A stretch of DNA of 64,000 nucleotides from JBLNCE01 sp050260415. Lineage in GTDB: Bacteria; Bacillota; UBA4882; JAAYXC01. Positions within the stretch are counted from its first letter, which is position 1; each line of letters begins with the position of its first letter. Under the pieces are notes generated by a model that did not search any database, was not told the origin of the DNA, and saw only the letters and a list, made by a program, of their open reading frames with translations. Below, one piece after another: positions 8,264-16,379 of this stretch. Where the stretch lies: positions 9,868-73,867 of the forward strand of contig JBLNCE010000088.1 in the NCBI GenBank assembly GCA_050260415.1, in the 5' to 3' direction. The translations under genes and the position numbers were made by a program.

Positions 8264-8294
8264 CTCCTTGTCTCCAGGCAAGGGGCTTTTTTTT
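8264..8294 (+). terminator. Terminator of the glycolytic operon
   Basis: CCTTG (8266-8270) pairs with CAAGG (8279-8283) around an 8-nt loop, followed by GGC and eight T residues (8287-8294). Weaker outer pairs (AGCC/GGCT) may extend the stem. Its position just after eno fits the end of the operon. Confidence 0.7.
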
Positions 8295-8425
8295 CCATTT
8301 CAGGAACTGCTTATCCCGCTACAGCACGGGTTACCGCGATCGCAACCGCTCGCCCCGGGAGGAGGAACTCTGGCGCACGAAGCAGAATATTCACAAGCGC
8401 CAACCATTTAGACCGGGGTGAAACC

Positions 8426-9517
8426 ATGAACGAGGACCTGCCATACTGGGTGGCGTTGAACAAGGTCCAATGCATCGGCGCCAAGCGCTTTGCCCAACTT
8501 ATCGGCCATTTCGGCAGCGCGCGCGCGGTCTGGAGCGCTCCTCCGCAGGCTCTCCTGGACGCGGGCATCGGGCCGCACGCGGCCGAGGTTCTGGCGAAGA
8601 TGCGCCGGGAGATCGATCCCGAGGCCGAGATGGCCAGGGTCGCCCGGGAGGACTTCACGGTCTTGGCCGGGTTCATGCCCGGGTATCCGAGGCTTCTCGC
8701 CAAGATCCCAGACCCTCCCCCGGTCCTCTTCGTCTGCGGCCGGCTTCTGTCCGAAGACGAAGCGGCGGTCGCCATCGTCGGTACGAGGACCCCCAGCCCG
8801 GCGGGGATCCTGACCGCCGAAAGCTTGGCGGCGGGTTTGGCCTGCCAGGGAGTAACCGTCGTCAGCGGCATGGCGCGGGGGATCGATACGGCCGCCCACC
8901 GTGGCGCTTTGTCCGCCGGCGGCCGGACGATCGCCGTCCTCGGCTCCGGCCTTGACGTCGTCTATCCGCGCGAGAACGCCGATCTATACCGGCGGATCAG
9001 CGAAAACGGCGCGGTTATCAGCGAATTCGCCCTAGGCACCCGTCCCGTGCAGATGAATTTCCCGGCGCGCAACCGGGTAATTAGCGGGCTTTCGCTGGGG
9101 GTTTTGGTCGTCGAGGCGGCCAATGACAGCGGATCCCTGATTACGGCAGGGCATGCGCTGGAACAGGGGCGCGATGTCTTCGCCGTGCCGGGGCCGGTGG
9201 ATCATGAGGGCAGCCGTGGCCCGCACCGGCTGATCAAGCAGGGTGCCAAGCTTGTGGAGTCGGTGCAGGATATCTTGAACGAACTCTCGCTTCCGTTCCT
9301 TTCGGAAATCGAGGTCGCCGCTACCAAGGCCACCGAGGTTCTTACCCGCGACGAGGAGAGAGTCCTGCAATTCCTGGGACATGAACCACGCCATGTCGAT
9401 CTGATCGTACGCGACAGCGGTCTGGCCTCCGGCGCCGTCGGCGCCGCCTTGGTCATGCTGGAGATGAAGGGCTTGGCCCGGCAGTGGACTGGGAGCCTTT
9501 TCTCCAGGGTGCGCTAA
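8426..9517 (+). CDS. dprA: DNA-processing protein DprA/Smf
   Basis: DprA loads RecA onto incoming single-stranded DNA during natural transformation and is widespread even in species not known to transform. The 363-residue protein has an N-terminal HhH/SAM-like region (VALNKVQCIGAKRFAQLIGHFG), the Rossmann core with AIVGTRTPSPAG, SGMARGIDTAAHRGAL, TIAVLGSGLDVVYPREN, NFPARNRVISGLS and GSLITAGHALEQGRDVFAVPG, and a C-terminal winged-helix-like DprA domain. ATG follows GGGGTGAAACC. dprA next to topA is the common Gram-positive and proteobacterial arrangement. Confidence 0.95.
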   Translation: MNEDLPYWVALNKVQCIGAKRFAQLIGHFGSARAVWSAPPQALLDAGIGPHAAEVLAKMRREIDPEAEMARVAREDFTVLAGFMPGYPRLLAKIPDPPPVLFVCGRLLSEDEAAVAIVGTRTPSPAGILTAESLAAGLACQGVTVVSGMARGIDTAAHRGALSAGGRTIAVLGSGLDVVYPRENADLYRRISENGAVISEFALGTRPVQMNFPARNRVISGLSLGVLVVEAANDSGSLITAGHALEQGRDVFAVPGPVDHEGSRGPHRLIKQGAKLVESVQDILNELSLPFLSEIEVAATKATEVLTRDEERVLQFLGHEPRHVDLIVRDSGLASGAVGAALVMLEMKGLARQWTGSLFSRVR

Positions 9518-9525
9518 GATCCTTG

Positions 9526-9555
9526 TTTACAGCCGCGCGGGCGTTCGGATATAAT
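9526..9555 (+). promoter_or_regulatory. Sigma-A-type promoter for the smg-like gene
   Basis: TTTACA (9526-9531), an 18-bp spacer and a perfect TATAAT (9550-9555) lie immediately after dprA. The -10 overlaps an in-frame ATG at 9554, so that codon cannot be the translation start; the next in-frame ATG (9602) has a good ribosome site. Confidence 0.65.
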
Positions 9556-9601
9556 GAGCTTGATTGACCGTGGGACGAGGACCCGCCAGGAGGGACGGGA
9601 A

Positions 9602-10099
9602 ATGCGTGCGCGCACCAAGGTTGGGAGCAATTCGCAGGAGAGGATCTTGCAGATCGTGGGGTTTCTGCTCCGCCGGATCCTGGAATTTCCCGAGGAAGCA
9701 AGTTCGGAAAGGGAAATGATCCGGGATCTTCAGGAGCGCGGATATGGGCAAGCCGAGATCGATGCCGCCATCGAATTGGTGTTCGCCGTGCCAGAGATCT
9801 TCACCGGCACGCTCAATCCCTCCGCAAGGCCGGCGGCGGCCACCACGAGAATCTTCAGCCCGGCTGAGAATCTCAAACTGGGAATGGCGGCCAAGGGGCA
9901 TCTCCTGCGCTACCGGGAGTATGGTTTGCTGTCCGAGGCGGAATGGGAGGAAGTCTTGCTACAGCTCCTGCTCAGCGAATCGCGCGAGGTCGGCCTCATA
10001 GAACTGCACCATGCCGTCCGTAAGGTTGTGGCTGATGAGCAGCGGCTCTTGCTCCTCCTGCCTAAGGCAAGACCCCTAATCTATGGGACCATAAACTAG
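9602..10099 (+). CDS. smg: Smg/DUF494-like protein
   Basis: A 165-residue soluble protein without signal peptide or membrane segment. The central segment RIFSPAENLKLGMAAKGHLL and the alternating hydrophobic C-terminal half resemble the DUF494 (Smg) family, in which an RIYTPEE-like motif precedes two helical segments. In Escherichia coli smg also sits between dprA and topA, so order supports the call. ATG 9602 is used because AGGAGGG lies 7 bp upstream. The biochemical function of the family is not established to my knowledge. Similarity was judged by eye and is moderate. Confidence 0.65.
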   Translation: MRARTKVGSNSQERILQIVGFLLRRILEFPEEASSEREMIRDLQERGYGQAEIDAAIELVFAVPEIFTGTLNPSARPAAATTRIFSPAENLKLGMAAKGHLLRYREYGLLSEAEWEEVLLQLLLSESREVGLIELHHAVRKVVADEQRLLLLLPKARPLIYGTIN

Positions 10100-10107
10100 G
10101 GTTTGGC

Positions 10108-10124
10108 CCCCGCCTCCGGCGGGG
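10108..10124 (+). terminator. GC hairpin after the smg-like gene (weak terminator)
   Basis: CCCCGCC (10108-10114), a 3-nt loop and GGCGGGG (10118-10124) form a perfect 7-bp stem 8 bp after the stop. The following TAATGTTTGT is only moderately T-rich, so termination may be partial and allow some read-through into topA. Confidence 0.4.
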
Positions 10125-10249
10125 TAATGTTTGTCCGGCCCCGATGCGGGTTAGTGCCAGACCGATCTTATTCTTGAAGCATGGGTCATGATTGGCGAAA
10201 GAGGCTCGTCCAGTATGGGCCCAAGCTGCCGGGGGAAGTGGATACGAGC

Positions 10250-12358
10250 GTGGCCAAGTCCCTGATTATTGTGGAATCGCCGCACAAAGCCAAGACCATC
10301 GAGCAATTCTTGGGCAGGGATTATTCCGTCAAAGCCTCCGTGGGCCATATCCGGGACCTCCCGACCAGCCAGTTCGGTGTGGATATCGAGCGGGGATTCA
10401 CCCCCAAATACGTAACAATCCGAGGGCAAGGCAAGGTTATCTCGGAACTGAAGACCGCGGCCAAAAAGGCGGAGCATGTGCTGCTGGCGACGGACCCCGA
10501 CCGCGAGGGCGAAGCGATCTCATGGCACCTGTCACAAGCCCTGGAATTGGATCACAAGGCGCAGAGGATTGAGTTTCATGAGATCACGCCCAAGGCTATC
10601 TCCGCGGCGCTGGCCGCCCCGCGGTCCATCGATCTGAGGCGGGTCAACGCCCAACAAGCCCGGCGCGTGCTGGACAGGATCATCGGCTATCAGCTGAGCC
10701 CGTTGCTCTGGAAGAAGGTCCGCCGGGGGCTTTCCGCCGGACGGGTACAATCGGTGGCGGTACGACTGCTCGTGGAGCGGGAGATCGAGATCCGCGGTTT
10801 TAAGCCCCTTGAATACTGGACCATCGATGTGCATCTAGCCACCCCGAACGGTGAAGGCCTACTGGCCCGGGTCATCAGCCTGGACGGTAAGAAGCTGGAG
10901 ATTGGCACGGAGAAGGACGCGCTCGCGCACCGGAAAGTTCTCGCCGCCGCCACCTATCGTCTCCTCGAGGTGAAGCGCAAGGAAAAACTACGTAACCCGC
11001 CGCCTCCGTTCACCACGAGCACCATGCAGCAGGAGGCTTCGCGTAAACTTGGTTTCAGCGCGCGGCGTACCATGGTTCTGGCGCAGCAGCTCTATGAGGG
11101 GCTAGAGCTTGGTTCCGAGGGGAGCGTAGGGCTGATAACCTACATGCGCACGGACTCCGTGCGCGTGGCGGAGGAAGCCCAAGCGGAAGCGGCCTCTCTC
11201 ATCGACGAGCGTTTTGGGCGGGACTATCGGCCGGCTGAACCGCCGAAGTACAAGACGAAGGCCGTTGCGGCTCAGGAAGCGCACGAGGCCATCCGCCCGA
11301 CCAGCGTACGTCGTACGCCGGAGATGGTCAAGGCCTTTCTCGACCGCGATCAACTGAGGCTCTACCAACTGGTCTGGGCGCGGTTCCTGGCTAGTCAGAT
11401 GCGGCCGGCGGTCATGGATACGGTTGCGGTCGATATCGCCGCCGGCGATTACCTATGCCGCGCCAACGGCTCGACGGTCAAGTTCCCCGGGTATCTTGAG
11501 GTCTACCAAGAGGGCAAGGATGATGAACTCAAGGAGGAGGAGGGGCTGCTGCCGCCTCTGACCGGCGATGAAGCGCTGCGCCTGGCCGAGGAAGGCGTGG
11601 AGCTCAAGCAGCATTTCACCCAGCCCCCGCCCCGTTACTCCGAGGCCATGCTGGTCAGGGCCCTGGAAGAGAAGGGCATCGGGCGTCCGAGCACTTATGC
11701 GCCGACCATCGATACGATCCTGCGTCGCAATTATGCTCAATTGCTGGAGAAACGCTTTCATCCGACGAAGCTCGGCGAGGTGGTCGTGCAATTATTGACC
11801 GAGCATTTCCCGGACGTGGTGGACATCGACTTTACGGCGGAGCTGGAAAACCAACTGGATCAGATTGAGGCCGGCGAGTTGGCCTGGAACCAAGTTGTCA
11901 AGGAATTCTACGCGCCGTTCATGGCTGACCTGGAGAAAGCCAAGGATCATCTGGAGCGGGTGAAGATCGAGGACGAAGTCAGCGAGGTCCCTTGTGAGCG
12001 GTGCGGACGCATGATGGTGGTCAAATACGGCCGCTTCGGGAAATTCCTCGCCTGCCCCGGCTATCCGGAGTGCAAGTCCACCAAGCCGATACGCAAGGAA
12101 CTCGGGGTGGCCTGCCCGCTCTGCGGCAAGCAGGTGGTGGAACGCCGAACCAAGAAGGGGCGCCGTTTCTTTGGTTGCAGCGGTTACCCCGGCTGTGACT
12201 TTGTGAGTTGGGAACCGCCGGCAAAGACTCCTTGCCCCAAATGCGGTTCTTTTGCCAAGCTTCGCGGGGGTAAAGGCCACCCGCAACAGCTCGTTTGCAC
12301 CAAGGAAAGTTGTGGGTTCATGGGGCCACTCCCCGAAGAGAAACCGGCCGACAGATGA
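10250..12358 (+). CDS. topA: DNA topoisomerase I (type IA)
   Basis: It relaxes negatively supercoiled DNA through a 5'-phosphotyrosine intermediate. The N-terminal TOPRIM domain begins AKSLIIVESPHKAKTIEQFL and carries the metal motif ATDPDREGEA. The catalytic tyrosine is in GLITYMRTDSVRV. The C-terminus has three four-cysteine zinc-finger modules starting at CERCGR, CPLCGK and CPKCGS. GTG 10250 is preferred because it gives the standard MAKSLIIVES start and about 702 residues, close to B. subtilis TopA; a longer in-frame start exists at 10181. The stop overlaps the trmFO start (ATGA), indicating translational coupling. Confidence 0.95.
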   Translation: MAKSLIIVESPHKAKTIEQFLGRDYSVKASVGHIRDLPTSQFGVDIERGFTPKYVTIRGQGKVISELKTAAKKAEHVLLATDPDREGEAISWHLSQALELDHKAQRIEFHEITPKAISAALAAPRSIDLRRVNAQQARRVLDRIIGYQLSPLLWKKVRRGLSAGRVQSVAVRLLVEREIEIRGFKPLEYWTIDVHLATPNGEGLLARVISLDGKKLEIGTEKDALAHRKVLAAATYRLLEVKRKEKLRNPPPPFTTSTMQQEASRKLGFSARRTMVLAQQLYEGLELGSEGSVGLITYMRTDSVRVAEEAQAEAASLIDERFGRDYRPAEPPKYKTKAVAAQEAHEAIRPTSVRRTPEMVKAFLDRDQLRLYQLVWARFLASQMRPAVMDTVAVDIAAGDYLCRANGSTVKFPGYLEVYQEGKDDELKEEEGLLPPLTGDEALRLAEEGVELKQHFTQPPPRYSEAMLVRALEEKGIGRPSTYAPTIDTILRRNYAQLLEKRFHPTKLGEVVVQLLTEHFPDVVDIDFTAELENQLDQIEAGELAWNQVVKEFYAPFMADLEKAKDHLERVKIEDEVSEVPCERCGRMMVVKYGRFGKFLACPGYPECKSTKPIRKELGVACPLCGKQVVERRTKKGRRFFGCSGYPGCDFVSWEPPAKTPCPKCGSFAKLRGGKGHPQQLVCTKESCGFMGPLPEEKPADR

Positions 12359-13665
12359 GCGAGGTAGTCGTCGTCGGAGGCGGTTTGGCCGGCGCCGAGG
12401 CCGCCTGGCAGCTGGCAACACGCGGCATCGACGTAATTCTTTATGAGATGCGGCCCCTTGTCATGACGCCAGCCCATCGGACGGGATTATGCGCCGAATT
12501 GGTCTGCAGCAATTCATTCCGTGCCGCTGGTTGGGAGAATGCCGTCGGGCTCCTAAAGGAAGAAATGCGGCGGCTCGGCTCCCTGATCATGACCGCGGCC
12601 GACGCCACACGTGTGCCCGCCGGCGGAGCGTTGGCGGTGGACCGCACGCTGTTCGCGCGGTTTGTTACGGAACGGCTGGCGGGTCATCCCCGGATCCGCA
12701 TCGAACGCCGGGAAATAACGGCGGTGCCGGCCCCGCCGGCCGTCATCGCCACCGGGCCGCTTACCGCGGGCGAGTTCGCGGCGGCCTTGCGTACGAAACT
12801 TGGCCAAGACTACCTGCATTTCTACGATGCGGCGGCTCCCATTGCTTACCTGGAATCCCTCGACCGGAAGATTCTCTTCCGTGCCTCTCGTTACGGAAAA
12901 GGAGACGACGGCGCCTATCTGAACGCCCCCTTTACGCGCGAAGAGTATGAACGTTTCCACCGTGAACTCCTGGCCGCGGATACCCGCAGCGGCCACCTGC
13001 CCGATGACGCTGTCTTCTTCGAAGGCTGTCTGCCCATTGAGGAAATCGCGCGGCGCGGGCAGGATACGTTGCGCTACGGCCCTCTGAAGCCGGTCGGATT
13101 GACCGATCCGCGGAGCGGTAGGAGACCGTATGCCGTGGTTCAGCTTAGGCAGGATAACGCGGCTGGTTCCCTCTATAACCTTGTCGGGTTTCAGACCAGG
13201 TTGAGCCATGGAGAGCAAGTGCGGGTCTTCCGGCTTATCCCCGGGCTCCAAAATGTTGAATTCGCGCGTTACGGCGGCATGCACCGCAACTCCTACCTCA
13301 ATGCGCCCCTCTTGCTGCATCCGACCGGGGAGACCCGCGGGACGGAAGGTCTCTTCTTTGCCGGGCAGCTGACCGGGGTGGAGGGCTACGTCGAATCCTC
13401 ATGTAGCGGGCTTATCGCCGGCGTGAATATGGCACGGCGGATGCAAGGCCAGGAACCGCTGTCTTTCCCTCCCGAAACCGCCCATGGCGCCCTGATGCAC
13501 TACATCACTTCCGCCGCGCCAGCCCACTTCCAGCCCATGAACGTGAACTTCGGTTTGTTCCCCCCGCTTCCGGTCCAGGTTCGCGACAAGCGGCAACGAT
13601 ATAGGGCCCTTGTGGAACGTGCGTTGACGGCATTGTCAGCGTTAAAAACCTGCAATAATCGGTAA
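12355..13665 (+). CDS. trmFO: Methylenetetrahydrofolate:tRNA (uracil-54-C5)-methyltransferase TrmFO
   Basis: It makes ribothymidine-54 in the tRNA T-loop using methylene-THF and FADH2, the Gram-positive alternative to SAM-dependent TrmA. The N-terminus is a FAD-binding VVVGGGLAGAEAAWQLATRG. The conserved CSNSFRA and EGCLPIEEIARRG carry the two mechanistically important cysteines, and LYNLVGFQTRL and YVESSCSGLIAGVNMARR are family blocks near the C-terminus. It has 436 residues. It overlaps topA by 4 bp and precedes xerC, the order seen in Bacillus. Confidence 0.96.
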   Translation: MSEVVVVGGGLAGAEAAWQLATRGIDVILYEMRPLVMTPAHRTGLCAELVCSNSFRAAGWENAVGLLKEEMRRLGSLIMTAADATRVPAGGALAVDRTLFARFVTERLAGHPRIRIERREITAVPAPPAVIATGPLTAGEFAAALRTKLGQDYLHFYDAAAPIAYLESLDRKILFRASRYGKGDDGAYLNAPFTREEYERFHRELLAADTRSGHLPDDAVFFEGCLPIEEIARRGQDTLRYGPLKPVGLTDPRSGRRPYAVVQLRQDNAAGSLYNLVGFQTRLSHGEQVRVFRLIPGLQNVEFARYGGMHRNSYLNAPLLLHPTGETRGTEGLFFAGQLTGVEGYVESSCSGLIAGVNMARRMQGQEPLSFPPETAHGALMHYITSAAPAHFQPMNVNFGLFPPLPVQVRDKRQRYRALVERALTALSALKTCNNR

Positions 13666-13757
13666 AAACAGTGAACCACCCTCAGCCACGCACATTCTTA
13701 CTCCGCTTGACGCTGCGCAAATGTTTCTAGCTTACTGATCCGTTCGGACAGAGCGTC

Positions 13758-13786
13758 TTGCAGAATTCGGCACAATATGGTATTAT
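13758..13786 (+). promoter_or_regulatory. Candidate sigma-A promoter for xerC
   Basis: TTGCAG (13758-13763), a 17-bp spacer and TATTAT (13781-13786). The first suitable ATG of the recombinase is at 13801, so a transcript starting about 7 bp after the -10 would have only a very short leader with a GGTGA just before the start. Confidence 0.5.
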
Positions 13787-13800
13787 GTGTGGTGATTGGG

Positions 13801-14700
13801 ATGGACCAGTTTATTGATGATTTTCTGAAGACCATGCAGCTTGCCAAAGGTGCAGCAAGCAGGACAGTTGTGGCTTATGCCACGGATCTGAGTCAATTCT
13901 CGCAATTCGTTGCCGATCGTGGCCTCGCGCATCCCAGCCAAGTGAATCACCTTGTTATTCGGGAGTTCCTGGCGTCCCTCAAGGAACAGGGATTGGCCAA
14001 GAGTTCGATCGGCCGGAAGATGGCAGCCTTACGTTCTTTCTTTCGTTATCTCTGCCTCCGCGGCACGCTCTCGGCCAGCCCAATCATGGGCGTGTCGACG
14101 CCTCGCAGGGAGAAGCGGTTGCCGCATTTCTTGTACCAACAGGAAGTGGAGATTCTACTGGCCGCCCCGGGTACCAATACGCCTCTTGCCCTACGGGATG
14201 TGGCCATCCTGGAGACCCTTTACGCCACCGGCATTCGTCTTTCGGAGCTAGTCCGCCTCAACCTGAACGACATGGACTTTAAGCTTCGGTGTATACGGGT
14301 AATGGGCAAGGGTGCCAAAGAAAGAATCGTACCCATCGGCCGCGCGGCCCTGGTCGCCTGTGAAGATTATCTCGTCCTGGGACGGCCGGTCCTGGCTCAG
14401 GTTGCCGGGTTGCCCGAACCGGAGCGGGCATTCTTTCTCAATTATCAAGGCAGAAGGCTCTCGGGGCGCAGCGTTGAACGCATCGTCGCACGATATCTCG
14501 CCAAGATCGCCTTTGCGCGTCACGCCAGCCCACATGCGATTAGGCACTCCTTTGCCACCCACCTGCTGGAAAACGGAGCCGACCTTCGGGTGGTGCAGGA
14601 ACTTCTAGGTCACGTTGACGTTTCAACTACCCAGATCTATACCCACCTCAGCAAGGAAAAGCTCAAACGGGTATACGATCGGACACATCCGCGCGCTTGA
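13801..14700 (+). CDS. xerC: Tyrosine recombinase XerC-type
   Basis: A 299-residue site-specific recombinase of the kind that resolves chromosome dimers at dif with XerD. The N-terminal SAM-like core-binding domain (about residues 1-90) is followed by the catalytic domain with all active residues visible: Arg in YATGIRLSEL, Lys in MGKGAKERIVPI, His-x-x-Arg in SPHAIRHSFATHLLENGADL, His in LLGHVDVST and nucleophile Tyr in TQIYTHLS. ATG 13801 is preferred over upstream codons because GGTGA precedes it and DQFIDDFL is a typical N-terminus. Position between trmFO and codY matches B. subtilis, but hslV/hslU (clpQ/clpY) are absent here. Confidence 0.92.
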   Translation: MDQFIDDFLKTMQLAKGAASRTVVAYATDLSQFSQFVADRGLAHPSQVNHLVIREFLASLKEQGLAKSSIGRKMAALRSFFRYLCLRGTLSASPIMGVSTPRREKRLPHFLYQQEVEILLAAPGTNTPLALRDVAILETLYATGIRLSELVRLNLNDMDFKLRCIRVMGKGAKERIVPIGRAALVACEDYLVLGRPVLAQVAGLPEPERAFFLNYQGRRLSGRSVERIVARYLAKIAFARHASPHAIRHSFATHLLENGADLRVVQELLGHVDVSTTQIYTHLSKEKLKRVYDRTHPRA

Positions 14701-14782
14701 GTCTGTGGTTGGCATGCACTTTCGAAATCTCGGATAAACATAATTTTCGCGCGAATGAGTAGGCTACATAGAGGGGAAGCCA

Positions 14783-14860
14783 GTGGATATCAAGGGTATA
14801 CCGTTGCCCTAGGTAAGACGGAAATCGCCAGGCTTCTGGCGCGACTGGCGGCGGCCGGTC
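14783..14860 (+). other. Structured leader upstream of codY with a possible 9-codon ORF
   Basis: The 205-bp xerC-codY spacer contains a GTG at 14783 behind AGAGGGG that would make a nonapeptide (MDIKGIPLP, stop at CCCTAG). It is followed by two consecutive hairpins: CGCCAG-GCTT-CTGGCG (14826-14841, perfect 6-bp stem) and GACTGGC-GGCG-GCCGGTC (14842-14860 region, one G-T pair). No T-run follows, so this is not a simple terminator. A 36-codon ORF in another frame (14755-14865) also spans it. Function is unknown; a leader or attenuator-like role is only a possibility. Confidence 0.35.
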
Positions 14861-14905
14861 AGTGAGCGATTGGAATGTTCGAAAAAACATACAAGGAGAG
14901 TAACA

Positions 14906-15679
14906 ATGAGCGCGCTGTTGGAGAAAGTCAGGCAACTCAATCAGTTGGTGCAGAAAAGCGCGGAAGCCACGGACGATTATTCACCCATGGCGGAGACGGT
15001 GAGTACGCTTACGGCCAGCAATGCATATCTGGTGGGGCCCGATGGAATCGTGCGCGGTCACCATTATGCGGAGGAACCCGATTGCGAGCGGATCGCCTTG
15101 GATGAAGAGGCAAAGCTGTCGTCCGGGTTCCAGCAGAAGCTGGCCTTCCTCTTTCAACCGGCCACGAATATACCATTGGAAGGATGCATCTTTCACGAAG
15201 CCGACTGCAAGTGCCGGGGCCGCGTCATGACGGTCATCCCCATTCACAGCGGCGGTGAACGGTTGGGCAGCCTCCTCTTGACGCGCAAGAAGGAAAACTT
15301 CACGGACGATGACCTGGTGCTCGCCGAGGTTGGCGCCACGATTATAGGTATGGCCATTCTGCGGCACAGGGCGGAGCGCTCCGAAGCCGATGCGCGCCAG
15401 AAGGCGAACGTGCAAATCGCGTTGGATTCGCTATCCTTCTCGGAGATGGAAGCGATCAACAACGTCTTTGAGGAATTGGGAGGAATGGAAGGTTTTCTGG
15501 TGGCGAGCAAGGTGGCGGACCGGATCGGTATCACCCGCTCGGTAATCGTGAACGCCATGCGTAAGCTCGAGAGCGCCGGTGTCGTCGAGTCGCGTTCCCT
15601 GGGAATGAAAGGAACCTATATCAGGGTCCAGAATCGCTTTTTCCTGGACGAATTGACCAAACGTAACCGGGCTAAATAG
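14906..15679 (+). CDS. codY: Global nutrient regulator CodY
   Basis: CodY represses amino-acid uptake, biosynthesis and stationary-phase genes while GTP and branched-chain amino acids are plentiful. The 257-residue protein has the N-terminal GAF-like ligand domain (LLEKVRQLNQLVQ... through the IPIHSGGERLGSLLL strand) and a C-terminal winged HTH, ASKVADRIGITRSVIVNAMR followed by KLESAGVVESRS. Start ATG 14906 has AAGGAGAG 5 bp upstream and matches the family start; an in-frame ATG at 14870 has none. A strong terminator follows, separating it from the che genes. Confidence 0.95.
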   Translation: MSALLEKVRQLNQLVQKSAEATDDYSPMAETVSTLTASNAYLVGPDGIVRGHHYAEEPDCERIALDEEAKLSSGFQQKLAFLFQPATNIPLEGCIFHEADCKCRGRVMTVIPIHSGGERLGSLLLTRKKENFTDDDLVLAEVGATIIGMAILRHRAERSEADARQKANVQIALDSLSFSEMEAINNVFEELGGMEGFLVASKVADRIGITRSVIVNAMRKLESAGVVESRSLGMKGTYIRVQNRFFLDELTKRNRAK

Positions 15680-15715
15680 CGGGTAGACCCTAACCATGCG
15701 GGCGTGGAATTTTAC

Positions 15716-15741
15716 GGTGCGCGATAGGCGCACCTTTTTTT
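15716..15741 (+). terminator. Rho-independent terminator after codY
   Basis: GGTGCGC (15716-15722), loop GATAG, GCGCACC (15728-15734), followed by seven T (15735-15741). The stem is perfect. It isolates codY from the chemotaxis cluster. The next 206 bp to cheY hold no clear gene; I did not find a convincing sigma-D promoter in them. Confidence 0.85.
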
Positions 15742-15947
15742 GTGTCCGTAGAAGTTTTTTCTTATACGACAGGCAGAAAATTCGGTCGCAAGAAGGGAAT
15801 GCCTCCTGGACAGCGAATTAGTTCATGTCTGGAACGCATATCCACTCTTGGGTCGACAAAGGGCCGCCATTGCTGGATTCGAGCGGCGGCTCTTGGAAAA
15901 GACACTGTCGCGAATATCTGCACAGTGACCTCGAGGAGGAGGCTGGC

Positions 15948-16310
15948 ATGGGTAACCGGGTTCTGGTAGTGGACGATGCAGCTTTCATGCGCATGATGAT
16001 CAAGGACATTCTGCGCAAAGGTGGTTACCAAGTGATTGGCGAAGCCGAGGACGGCGTACGCGCGATTGAGAAGTATCGTGAGCTCAAGCCAGATCTCGTC
16101 ACGATGGATATTACCATGCCCGACATGGACGGGATAACCGCCGTGAAGGAAATCCGCAAAGTGGACGAAAACGCGGTCATTATCATGTGCAGCGCCATGG
16201 GGCAGCAAGCCATGGTGATAGATGCCATCCAAGCCGGGGCTAAGGACTTCATCGTCAAGCCATTCCAACCCGATCGGGTACTCGAAGCGATCCGCAAGGT
16301 TCTTGGTTGA
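15948..16310 (+). CDS. cheY: Chemotaxis response regulator CheY
   Basis: A single receiver domain of 120 residues that, when phosphorylated by CheA, acts on the motor switch. The acidic pair is VVDDAAF (Asp9, Asp10), the phosphoacceptor is Asp54 in VTMDITMPDMDG, and the conserved lysine lies in KDFIVKPFQPDRV. ATG 15948 follows GAGGAGGAGGC; upstream in-frame codons lack family similarity. It leads the cheY-cheA-cheW-cheC-cheD-sigD group. No FliM or other switch gene is found nearby. Confidence 0.93.
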   Translation: MGNRVLVVDDAAFMRMMIKDILRKGGYQVIGEAEDGVRAIEKYRELKPDLVTMDITMPDMDGITAVKEIRKVDENAVIIMCSAMGQQAMVIDAIQAGAKDFIVKPFQPDRVLEAIRKVLG

Positions 16311-16379
16311 GCCGCGAAAACGGCTGCCTCCGAGTACCGGCATGGCATGGGTATAAGTCAAGCCTCACGGGAGGTGAGC

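Noticed and set aside
15742..15947. Small protein-coding gene between codY and cheY.
   Set aside because: The open frames there have no ribosome site and a composition unlike a protein; the cheY ribosome site lies inside one of them.
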